In this document: piece by piece, positions 22,401 through 24,335 of the stretch
Layout of the letters: each line of letters opens with the position of its first letter
Numbering within the stretch: position 1 is the first letter of the stretch
Assembly: GCF_000003605.2 (NCBI RefSeq)
Contig: NW_003123908.1
Location: forward strand, 30,791-55,125
Direction: 5' to 3'
Source of the DNA: Saccoglossus kowalevskii
Lineage: Eukaryota > Hemichordata > Enteropneusta > Harrimaniidae
DNA: 24,335 nt
Made by a program: the position numbers and the translations under genes
The notes under the pieces: generated by a model
Told to the model about the DNA's origin: nothing
The model's database searches: none
Seen by the model: only the letters and a program-made list of their open reading frames with translations

Positions 22401-24159
22401 AATCTGACATTCATCCAAGCACGCACTCTGCACCTTTCTTTCGTCAGCTTGGCATCCTTGACATTAACAAACTCTGCAAACTTCACACTTGTTTGTTTAT
22501 ATTTGACGTTAAGAATAATCGCTTTGCCCATGATATCAGTCATTTTATTGATCAGCATTCCCATCGTTACCCAACAACTGCCATTTCCAGTGGAAATTGT
22601 CAGTCCCGAAAATGAATTTATCGCTTTCCCAACATAACTTCACATATTCAGCGGTCAAATATTGGAATTCCCTTACTGTCCATGTAAAAGGTTTACGCAG
22701 TAGAAATCAATTTAAAACAGCACTGAAAAAAATGCTCTTATTACAGTGAGCATCCTGTCGTCCAAATGATGCATACCACTTACTGCTATTTTGTTTTAAC
22801 TTAGATATTTAATTTACTCATGTATTTTTCTTATTAAGTATTTACTCATTTATGTTACCATACCACTTTCTTTTCATACTAGTTATTTATTTTAAGTGAC
22901 AGGGCCATGAACTAGACTAGTTCTGCTGAACTATTTTCATGGTCCACACCAGAATTATTCAAATTGTGTACATATTACCTTGTATATTAATTTCCCTCTT
23001 TATATATCTCAATTATTGTATACATACTTTTCTGGTAAAATAAATCAATCAATCAAAAACGTGTTATGCTATGTACCGTAAACATATATACGCCATGGCT
23101 ACTTATTCTTGACTACGGTATCTATATATGATTTCTTCTATGTGTTCTTTTGTTTGTTTTTAATATCTCATTAACTCCAGCAAGAAAGATTTGATGATAA
23201 TATTATTATTAATATTAGCTGTGCCACTCCGAATGTATGCATGTTTTCACCGAGCGAGGGATATAGTTCAATTACATCATTAATTCAATTGTCTTTAAGG
23301 AAAACTGCGTAGAGATGCATTTTCAGGGCTATGGTGGACTTTGGAATGACGGCAGTTGCGATAGTACTGCAGGCTACATATGTCAAGGAAAGAAAGGTAA
23401 TCTCTAAATAAATCCTCGTGAAGGCATTTTTACATTTGCTGTCATTGGCATAATGATGTATGTATATGGAAGCAGGCCCATTGCCCCTCTCTCCCTCCCC
23501 GGCCAAATTGCTGATGGAACATGTTGTTTAATTCTATCTACCTGTGTACCTTGTATCACACCGACACATGAATTCATAAATAGTCGTACGTTTTTGTGCG
23601 GTAGACACAGAATCTTGTAGGTAGGATTTTACGAGTGGAAAATATAATACGAGGACTGGCTGTAGAACTTTTAAAAATTTTATCTGGTTTTTAGAGCTTA
23701 TAGAAACAATTCCAATTCGGTAATTTGAGATATTTTATTTACATCTGCAACTTGTACAAACACTAGAATATACTCACATGTGATTCACAAAAATTGTTCA
23801 GGTCACACTCAGAGTAAAGCCCTGAATTTTCTGATCGACACTCAGGCTGAGATTTACCACGTTATTAAAACTTCCAATAATATTTAAGTATTTCAAACTA
23901 TTTATTTAATTTTATAAATCTTAACAAAATACTTTTGAAAGATTCTTTTCCTTAGTAAATGGCGCTCTCACTCAACAATAATTAGAATGGGTGGTTGGTC
24001 AAAAGTTTGATGAGTCGGGTGCATTCTATTGGCTTAGCTTGTTGTATATACATGTAAATGAGTATATGAACCATTAATGCTGTAGGGTGTATTGGGAGGG
24101 GTGGAGGATTTCATGTTTGAAATGACTGGTTGTAATGTTCTATCTCGTTTTCAGAATGA
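1397..24159 (+). CDS. Secreted multidomain protein with ten C-type lectin domains, PAN, hevein-like and Methyltransf_FA-like inserts
   Basis: Overall gene model. Coding exons: 1397-1457, 3005-3159, 3442-3560, 3689-3822, 4050-4243, 4349-4434, 5158-5264, 5629-5758, 6200-6282, 7080-7202, 7708-7896, 8863-8928, 9133-9165, 9340-9498, 10073-10161, 10967-11120, 11242-11280, 11454-11627, 11995-12111, 12500-12616, 12965-13210, 13438-13650, 13940-14380, 15307-15464, 15649-15765, 16199-16317, 16945-17096, 18073-18281, 19175-19311, 19440-19492, 19592-19759, 19873-19923, 20074-20252, 20393-20454, 20557-20654, 20868-21128, 21350-21498, 23300-23396 and a tentative 24155-24159. All introns are GT..AG and phases match at every junction. 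The total is 5244 nt, about 1747 residues. C-type lectin domains bind sugars extracellularly, usually through Ca2+; here they act as one long multivalent chain. A pattern-recognition role is inference. The exons could belong to more than one transcript, but no internal signal peptide, stop or phase break suggests that. Confidence 0.85.
1458..3004 (+). other. Intron 1, no further content recognised
   Basis: A 1547-bp AT-rich first intron bounded by GTGAGT and a CTGTAG acceptor. I see no exon-like open stretch, transposon ends or tandem array. The length alone makes it a candidate place for regulatory sequence, but no specific site can be supported. Confidence 0.6.
3005..3822 (+). CDS. CTLD1 (exons 2-4)
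   Basis: Exons 3005-3159, 3442-3560 and 3689-3822 encode residues of about 21-156. The first has CPSGW, KCF and the helix-1/2 hallmark ARARCAELGGTLVVI; the second has YWIGLHDIGEE and LWVDN; the third has EPS, EDC, KWND and GIVC. It is a complete long-form C-type lectin fold with the N-terminal extra Cys pair. EPS replaces EPN while WND is kept, so Ca2+ site 2 is nearly canonical but one ligand position is changed. Intron phases inside the domain are 0 (after TAEMN) and 2 (after DYES). The last donor is TGA|GTAAGA at 3822. Confidence 0.93.
4050..5264 (+). CDS. CTLD2 (exons 5-7), degenerate Ca2+ site
   Basis: Exons 4050-4243, 4349-4434 and 5158-5264 encode GKCLKYYANTKTWDAARSFC, VWIGLTD, YKWIDN, QPD, GNCVEV, EWFTQDC and AFICQ. 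The fold is a complete CTLD. The EPN position is QPD, which favours galactose-type ligands in known lectins, but WND reads WFT, so Ca2+-dependent binding is doubtful. The usual first Cys (CPxGW) is replaced: the sequence reads NEPNGW, leaving the Cys of NGKC without its long-form partner. The start is a choice between two phase-compatible acceptors. GTAG|CA (exon from 4032) runs into an in-frame TGA at 4046-4048. TTGAG|AT (exon from 4050) stays open and is preferred. Confidence 0.85.
4435..5157 (+). other. Intron 6, nothing recognised
   Basis: A 723-bp intron between the QPD exon and the last exon of CTLD2, with donor GCAG|GTAAGA and acceptor TATTTCAG. It is AT-rich with several homopolymer T runs. 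No repeat ends, tandem array or additional exon are visible. Confidence 0.6.
5629..7202 (+). CDS. CTLD3, N-terminal three exons (8-10)
   Basis: Exons 5629-5758, 6200-6282 and 7080-7202 encode CAAGW, GSCYQF, AKHTCDAQAGHLVTIN, EMWIGIS, FAWADG, RNWDIGQPV and QPDCGYVYI. This is a CTLD up to and including the strand that carries its third Cys. The EPN position is QPV, so the sugar-selecting triplet is lost. Exon phases are 2, 1 and 1. The domain is not finished by the next exon: a hevein-like module (7708-7896) intervenes, and the closing strand is in exon 8863-8928. Confidence 0.9.
6355..6525. mobile_element. MITE-like element with TTAA duplications, copy A
   Basis: An element of 163 bp (6359-6521) in intron 9 begins AGCGGGGGAGTCGTC and ends GACGACCCCTCCGCT, an imperfect inverted terminal repeat of about 15 bp. 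TTAA stands directly on each side (6355-6358 and 6522-6525), as for piggyBac-type target duplication. A related copy in the opposite orientation lies at 11792-11943 and shares internal stretches such as AACAAGCGTCTACCCATGA and GTCGTCGCTTGGGACTC-like sequence. There is no coding capacity, so it is a non-autonomous DNA transposon. The family name is unknown to me. Confidence 0.75.
7203..7707 (+). other. Intron 10, preceding the hevein-like exon
   Basis: A 505-bp intron with donor GTATGT and acceptor TTTTTCAG. It contains a small hairpin CCAGTG-CCAA-CACTGG near 7285 and a 19-bp stretch GAATTAAAATGAAGTGAAA (7393-7411), which recurs with one mismatch at 8319-8337 in the next intron. Nothing else is recognised. 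Confidence 0.5.
7708..7896 (+). CDS. Exon 11: hevein-like Cys-rich (chitin-binding type 1-like) domain inserted in CTLD3
   Basis: A single 189-bp exon, phase 1 on both sides, encodes about 63 residues. It opens with KTWRSDGRCGPNYPL, then AECNPDSGFPCCS, YGWCGST, HCECQDCVDY. The CCS...GWCG core with an early CG and a trailing HC.C is the hevein-type arrangement, whose family members bind chitin or N-acetylglucosamine polymers. The WRxDGRCG...CVDY frame matches a class of small animal modules seen beside lectin domains (from memory, unchecked). It carries nine Cys, an odd number. It lies between the QPDCGYVYI strand and the GEWDTQNC strand of CTLD3, so it is nested in that fold. Chitin binding is inference. 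Confidence 0.85.
7897..8862 (+). other. Intron 11, after the hevein-like exon
   Basis: A 966-bp intron. Open stretches on the minus strand at 8258-8729 have no recognisable composition. They contain a GC-richer patch (about 8455-8585) that differs from the surrounding AT-rich DNA and could be part of an unidentified dispersed repeat. No exon is supported. Confidence 0.5.
8863..8928 (+). CDS. CTLD3, closing exon (12)
   Basis: This 66-bp phase 1-1 exon encodes MGEWDTQNCFLLQQFICE and IPT. It is the last strand pair of a CTLD, with the final two Cys and the standard FICE ending. WND is replaced by WDT, matching the QPV of the upstream half, so this domain has lost both Ca2+ motifs. It continues the domain interrupted by the hevein-like exon. 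When joined directly to exon 7080-7202 the junction codon becomes Asp (G|AT), giving a contiguous YVYI-D-MGEWDT. Confidence 0.9.
9133..9165 (+). CDS. Exon 13: 11-residue linker
   Basis: A 33-bp micro-exon, phase 1-1, encodes DIPVRTITPNI between CTLD3 and CTLD4. The acceptor is TTTCTAG and the donor G|GTATGT. It is supported by phase continuity and by two comparable linker exons at 11242-11280 and 19873-19923. It is Pro/Thr-containing and has no Cys. Confidence 0.7.
9340..11120 (+). CDS. CTLD4 (exons 14-16), canonical EPN/WND
   Basis: Exons 9340-9498, 10073-10161 and 10967-11120 encode CDAGWTLHGDYCYLF, AQDSCGSHNAMLASI, FWIGLHDIDDE, FEWFDGTP, NWGPGEPNN, EDCVHL, EWNDQVC and GYICKK. All six Cys of a long-form CTLD are present. 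EPN plus WND predicts Ca2+-dependent mannose-type binding. Internal introns are phase 1 (after helix 2) and phase 0 (after DGTP). Confidence 0.93.
9844..10042. mobile_element. Possible small TIR element
   Basis: A perfect 13-bp inverted repeat brackets about 200 bp inside intron 14: GGTAATTGTAATG at 9844-9856 and CATTACAATTACC at 10030-10042. Loosely similar sequence continues inward (CATCGAACGAATACATGTG against CATGTGACGAATCGTGAATAG). No target duplication is evident and there is no coding capacity, so this may be an old MITE or chance. Confidence 0.35.
10367..10812. repeat. Foldback-like inverted array of degenerate 17-bp units
   Basis: The left arm (10367 to about 10560) is a series of degenerate units around GGTCACTTCGTACYACA; the right arm (about 10653-10812) carries the same unit as its reverse complement, TGTGGTACGAAGTGACC. 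The best matching pair (10463-10479 against 10671-10687) agrees at 16 of 17 positions. A unique AT-rich spacer of about 90 bp separates the arms. Inverted repeats made of internal tandem repeats are the hallmark of Foldback-type transposons. Transposon origin is inference. It lies entirely in intron 15. Confidence 0.7.
11242..11280 (+). CDS. Exon 17: Pro/Thr linker
   Basis: A 39-bp phase 1-1 micro-exon encodes YNGGMVTTAPNPT between CTLD4 and CTLD5. The acceptor is TTTATAG and the donor A|GTAAGT. It lacks Cys and is rich in small, hydroxylated and Pro residues, as expected of an extended, possibly O-glycosylated spacer. Confidence 0.75.
11454..12616 (+). CDS. CTLD5 (exons 18-20), canonical EPN/WND
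   Basis: Exons 11454-11627, 11995-12111 and 12500-12616 encode CGRGYEYYPALSTCYKF, DAETQCHVGGGHLLSI, VLWIGANDR, WSWSDG, NWHVGEPND, EDCTEI, LWNDHHC and GYICKN. It is a complete CTLD with EPN and WND intact. All three exons are phase 1-1, so any of them could be skipped without a frameshift, though loss of one would break the fold. Confidence 0.93.
11792..11947. mobile_element. MITE-like element, copy B (inverted relative to copy A)
   Basis: A 152-bp element (11792-11943) in intron 18. Its reverse complement aligns along its length with 6359-6521. It starts AGCGGAAGGGTCGTC and ends with GCCCCTGCT. TTAA follows on the right (11944-11947), but the left flank is CACT, so one duplication has decayed or the end was lost. 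Two copies in opposite orientation in one gene give long inverted similarity in the pre-mRNA. Confidence 0.75.
12112..12499 (+). other. Intron 19, nothing firm
   Basis: A 388-bp intron. A GC-richer patch near 12320-12400 includes AATTACGCCCTCGCCGACGG and the similar AATTCGTCGCCGATGG, and resembles CGCAAACTACGCCC sequence near 7593 in intron 10. These may be scraps of one dispersed repeat. No exon or element end can be supported. Confidence 0.4.
12965..13210 (+). CDS. Exon 21: PAN/Apple-like domain
   Basis: A single 246-bp phase 1-1 exon encodes about 82 residues between CTLD5 and CTLD6. Motifs are FYVYHDNALDS, ENVYPEECAKRCLEE, FTCMSFNYDK, ACELSSENQN and DYYEV. The spacing EECAKRC...FTCMSFNY...ACELS is the PAN_1/Apple pattern, in which two conserved Cys pairs pin a helix to a sheet. 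Four Cys are present. PAN domains mediate protein or carbohydrate binding in extracellular proteins. The specific partner here is unknown. The domain sits cleanly between CTLDs, unlike the hevein-like and Methyltransf_FA-like modules. Confidence 0.85.
13438..13650 (+). CDS. CTLD6, N-terminal exon (22) with preceding linker
   Basis: A 213-bp phase 1-1 exon encodes a spacer of about 17 residues containing GQLTTLAPHS, then CQAGWWSYRSYCYYL, WIDALESCRKFGGDLVSI and NNFVTTFIHS. That covers the CTLD start through helix 2, where many CTLD genes have an intron. The rest of the domain is in exons 15307-15464 and 15649-15765, with a Methyltransf_FA-like exon between. Confidence 0.9.
13940..14380 (+). CDS. 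Exon 23: Methyltransf_FA-like domain (farnesoic acid O-methyltransferase-like) nested in CTLD6
   Basis: A 441-bp exon with no internal intron, phase 1-1, encodes 147 residues. Motifs in order: CEEWHFD, YQFIEASPG, DFEVKANNDVHIALSEE, MYEIVLG, NTRSVIRRG, TPGIVS, EWRSFWISWSNGEIKVG, PFIQWKDPDPLPVNFVG and GWGSEGEFRLC. This is the Methyltransf_FA (PF12248-type) pattern, first named from arthropod farnesoic acid O-methyltransferases but common as a module in extracellular invertebrate proteins. No S-adenosylmethionine-binding motif is visible, so a binding role is likelier than catalysis. It lies between helix 2 and the WTGL strand of CTLD6. A Cys near each end (CEEW and RLC) might pair to close the module. 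Confidence 0.88.
14381..15306 (+). other. Intron 23; no confident exon
   Basis: A 926-bp intron between the Methyltransf_FA-like exon and the second part of CTLD6. An open stretch runs in frame from 15099 into the next exon and includes CNCGDIDFANLEKCPVGL and SSSICYIYL. The latter faintly resembles a CTLD beginning, but no phase-1 acceptor with a pyrimidine tract precedes it, so it is treated as intronic. Confidence 0.5.
15307..15765 (+). CDS. CTLD6, C-terminal exons (24-25), canonical EPN/WND
   Basis: Exons 15307-15464 and 15649-15765 encode DDKVWTGLTDL, FQWSDM, KWANGEPNNYDGG, EDCGNI, then YWNDGDCSKYFMSVCKK, the spacer PKEVLPPTTVGLT and NCDA. EPN and WND are intact, so the domain should still bind Ca2+ even though it carries a large nested module. 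The final CDA supplies the first Cys of CTLD7; the donor GCC|GTGAGT is phase 0. Confidence 0.9.
15951..16130. repeat. Fragment of an unidentified dispersed repeat with internal duplication
   Basis: Within intron 25, TTAGGGTTACAAGCAAAGCT at 15951 recurs in diverged form 57 bp later as TTAGGGGTACAAGCCAATGG at 16008, each followed by a T/C-rich half. The segment is GC-richer than its surroundings. It looks like a two-unit tandem or part of a mobile element, but I cannot name it. Confidence 0.35.
16199..18281 (+). CDS. CTLD7 (exons 26-28), QPD with degenerate WND, plus start of CTLD8
   Basis: Exons 16199-16317, 16945-17096 and 18073-18281 encode GWIGSGYSCYRF, SNAQTQCQAWGGNLATV, RYWIGLNDL, YDWVDGE, NWGDNQPD, GDCVAM, LWYGHQC and YYICEKW. 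The first Cys comes from the previous exon (NCDA). QPD replaces EPN and WYG replaces WND, repeating the CTLD2/CTLD3 trend in which the two motifs decay together. Exon 28 continues through a Pro-rich linker (PGYTPPPPYTGPPTNPSD) and encodes CSTGWVGFEDNCFL, the first strand of CTLD8. The acceptor AATCAAG|GG at 16197-16198 is the weakest splice call here but is fixed by phase and by the GW motif. Confidence 0.87.
16318..16944 (+). other. Intron 26, nothing recognised
   Basis: A 627-bp intron with donor AA|GTGAGT and acceptor TTTATAG. It is moderately AT-rich with no tandem repeat, inverted termini or exon-like open stretch that I can support. Confidence 0.55.
17195..17860. repeat. 32-bp degenerate minisatellite, about 20 copies
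   Basis: A tandem array in intron 27 of units close to TTCCCTAATTGAAACCCATC followed by ATTTAAATACAG. Unit starts at 17497, 17529, 17561 and 17593 give an exact 32-bp period in the centre; 17466 to 17497 is one base short. The centre is homogeneous and both edges decay (CCTGAATAAGAC-type variants), typical of unequal exchange. Minus-strand open reading there is only a by-product of the repeat. Confidence 0.9.
18650..18720 (+). mobile_element. Reverse-transcriptase scrap (LINE remnant)
   Basis: Near 18655-18715 in intron 28 one frame reads FDFEKAFDRVKNHLFCTLI, very close to the non-LTR reverse-transcriptase block D-x-x-K-A-F-D-x-V that carries a catalytic Asp. Stops occur within a few codons on each side, so only this block is recognisable. 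The surrounding 18400-18950 may be more of the same decayed element. It is non-functional. Confidence 0.5.
19175..19759 (+). CDS. CTLD8 (exons 29-31), canonical EPN/WND
   Basis: Exons 19175-19311, 19440-19492 and 19592-19759 continue CSTGW...NCFL from exon 28. They encode PVYRTGSYNRKTWSAARASC, MGADLASF, FWIGLNDRMDE, FEWSDG, NWNEGEPND, EDCVEM, GWNDLHC and WVCKIRK. EPN and WND are intact. An intron falls right after the first strand (phase 0), where no other CTLD of this gene has one. The 53-bp exon 30 codes little more than the WIGL strand. The acceptor of exon 31 follows a long T tract. Confidence 0.92.
19873..19923 (+). CDS. Exon 32: Ser/Thr/Pro linker
   Basis: A 51-bp phase 1-1 exon encodes GVSPSTTSSPAIATTEP between CTLD8 and CTLD9, a dense cluster of Ser, Thr and Pro that is a likely O-glycosylation site. 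The acceptor is GATATTAG and the donor A|GTAAGT. Confidence 0.8.
20074..20939 (+). CDS. CTLD9 (exons 33-35 and first part of 36), canonical EPN/WND
   Basis: Exons 20074-20252, 20393-20454 and 20557-20654 and the start of 20868-21128 encode NCDNEEWIRHRTACYFF, WEDARQYCRQQAAELISI, VWIGLREY, YSWSDSSP, NWAHGEPND, EKCVEC, SWNDMNC and PFVCKK. EPN and WND are intact. An extra Cys occurs in KCVEC next to the conserved one. Internal introns are phases 0, 2 and 1. Confidence 0.92.
20338..20367. repeat. Perfect 30-bp AT palindrome in intron 33
   Basis: The 30-nt palindrome is centred between 20352 and 20353 on AATATTCATATATATATGAA and extends to 20338-20367. It ends 25 nt before the acceptor of exon 34. 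It is probably simple AT-rich sequence; a hairpin in the transcript is possible. Confidence 0.7.
20940..23396 (+). CDS. CTLD10 (rest of exon 36, exons 37-38), canonical EPN/WND
   Basis: After a Pro/Ser linker (TPPSIVSTPAPSG) exon 36 runs without an intron into CTLD10: YCPEGFLEHTEKCYQF, ARDRCRSAGGDLATI. Exons 21350-21498 and 23300-23396 add SMWIGLSDT, YRWTDG, NWRAGEPNGEN, ENCVEM, LWNDGSC and GYICQGKK. EPN and WND are intact. Exon 37 and exon 38 are separated by an 1801-bp intron containing a LINE remnant. The last donor G|GTAATC at 23396 is phase 1, so the protein must continue at least one codon further. Confidence 0.92.
21955..23055 (+). mobile_element. Decayed LINE 3' end (reverse-transcriptase C-terminus and 3' UTR)
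   Basis: In intron 37, same strand as the gene. Broken frames give MYFIPRKS, FKIVHKLVYLGYVV, DDEDITRQLR, then WFQHNRKSINELMI, YNNTFRLV, CSASGMFTYCNMPTFDSLRRN and finally WNSLTVHVKGLRSRNQFKTA with a stop at 22747-22749. The block order (YLGY, DDxDI.RQLR, NRKSINEL, YN.AFR, CSASGMF) is that of the C-terminal region of animal non-LTR retrotransposon ORF2. About 300 bp of non-coding 3' UTR follows, with a hairpin (22902-22911 pairing with 22936-22945), ending in TAAATCAATCAATCAA near 23040-23055. It is 5'-truncated and multiply frameshifted, so it is dead. Confidence 0.8.
23397..24154 (+). other. Putative last intron
   Basis: 758 bp, AT-rich. A possible 25-bp micro-exon (23695-23719, AG|...|GTAATT) keeps the frame open but ends in phase 2, unlike the other linkers, so it is not called. 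The acceptor TCTATCTCGTTTTCAG at 24139-24154 is strong. Confidence 0.45.
24155..24159 (+). CDS. Putative terminal exon: final Glu and stop
   Basis: After the pyrimidine-rich acceptor ending at 24154, the phase-1 G from 23396 joins AA to give Glu, followed at once by TGA (24157-24159). The protein would end ...YICQGKKE, two or three residues after the CTLD10 fold, without a membrane anchor. An alternative is that the gene continues beyond the window with more CTLDs or a transmembrane exon. Confidence 0.45.
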
Positions 24160-24250
24160 AGCTTGATATTTGTTGCTTTCTTGGGTGTTCAATTATAGCT
24201 ACAATTTTTGTGGTGGGTGTCTGTTGGTTGTTGGGTCATTGTTCAATCTG

Positions 24251-24256
24251 ATTAAA
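24251..24256 (+). promoter_or_regulatory. Candidate polyadenylation signal ATTAAA
   Basis: ATTAAA about 95 nt after the putative stop, followed by a G/T-rich stretch (GATGTAGTGTACGGG at about 24261-24275). It supports gene termination here, but in AT-rich DNA such hexamers arise often by chance. Confidence 0.3.
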
Positions 24257-24335
24257 ATCTGATGTAGTGTACGGGCTTTAATTATTTTAGATATAAACTT
24301 ATTTTAATTTTATTTTTTATTACTTTTGTTATTAA

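Noticed and set aside
22284-22637. 117-codon frame with two hydrophobic stretches, possible membrane protein.
   Set aside because: It reads CSASGMF..CNMPTFDSLRRN of a LINE reverse-transcriptase C-terminus and then shifts frame; it is part of the decayed LINE.
23695-23719. Possible 25-bp linker micro-exon with AG and GT borders.
   Set aside because: It would leave phase 2, whereas all other linker exons are phase 1-1, and no downstream phase-2 acceptor exon is visible.

Overview
The window is animal (eukaryotic) nuclear DNA: AT-rich, with short exons bounded by GT..AG introns and an intron landscape full of minisatellites and degenerate transposons. The domain repertoire (many C-type lectin domains mixed with PAN/Apple, farnesoic-acid-methyltransferase-like and hevein-like domains in one secreted protein) points to a marine invertebrate such as a mollusc, another lophotrochozoan, a cephalochordate or a hemichordate. 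The sequence alone does not let me choose between these.

One plus-strand gene fills nearly the whole window. I reconstruct 38 coding exons between 1397 and 23396, plus a probable tiny terminal exon at 24155-24159. Every junction is GT..AG and the reading phase is continuous throughout (5244 nt, about 1747 residues). The order is: signal peptide; CTLD1; CTLD2; CTLD3, split by a hevein-like Cys-rich exon; linker; CTLD4; Pro/Thr linker; CTLD5; PAN/Apple domain; CTLD6, split by a Methyltransf_FA-like exon; CTLD7; CTLD8; Thr/Ser/Pro linker; CTLD9; CTLD10. It resembles the mannose-receptor / DEC-205 layout in carrying ten CTLDs, but has no N-terminal ricin-B or fibronectin II domain. If the terminal exon is right it has no transmembrane segment, so it would be a secreted multivalent lectin.

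Six CTLDs (4, 5, 6, 8, 9, 10) keep the EPN + WND pair expected for Ca2+-dependent mannose-type binding, and CTLD1 has EPS + WND. CTLDs 2, 3 and 7 pair QPD or QPV with a lost WND. The most striking feature is that two unrelated domains are each encoded by a single symmetric phase 1-1 exon lying inside a CTLD. Skipping either exon would leave an in-frame, ordinary CTLD.

The remaining DNA: 1-460 is a 75-bp minisatellite; 461-1396 is 5' flank with nothing definite. Introns hold two opposite-facing copies of a MITE of about 160 bp with TTAA ends (6359-6521 and 11792-11943), a possible TIR element (9844-10042), a foldback-like inverted array of 17-bp units (10367-10812), a 32-bp minisatellite (about 17195-17860), an RT scrap (about 18650-18720) and a decayed LINE 3' end (about 21955-23055). 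I see no RNA genes and no convincing minus-strand gene.
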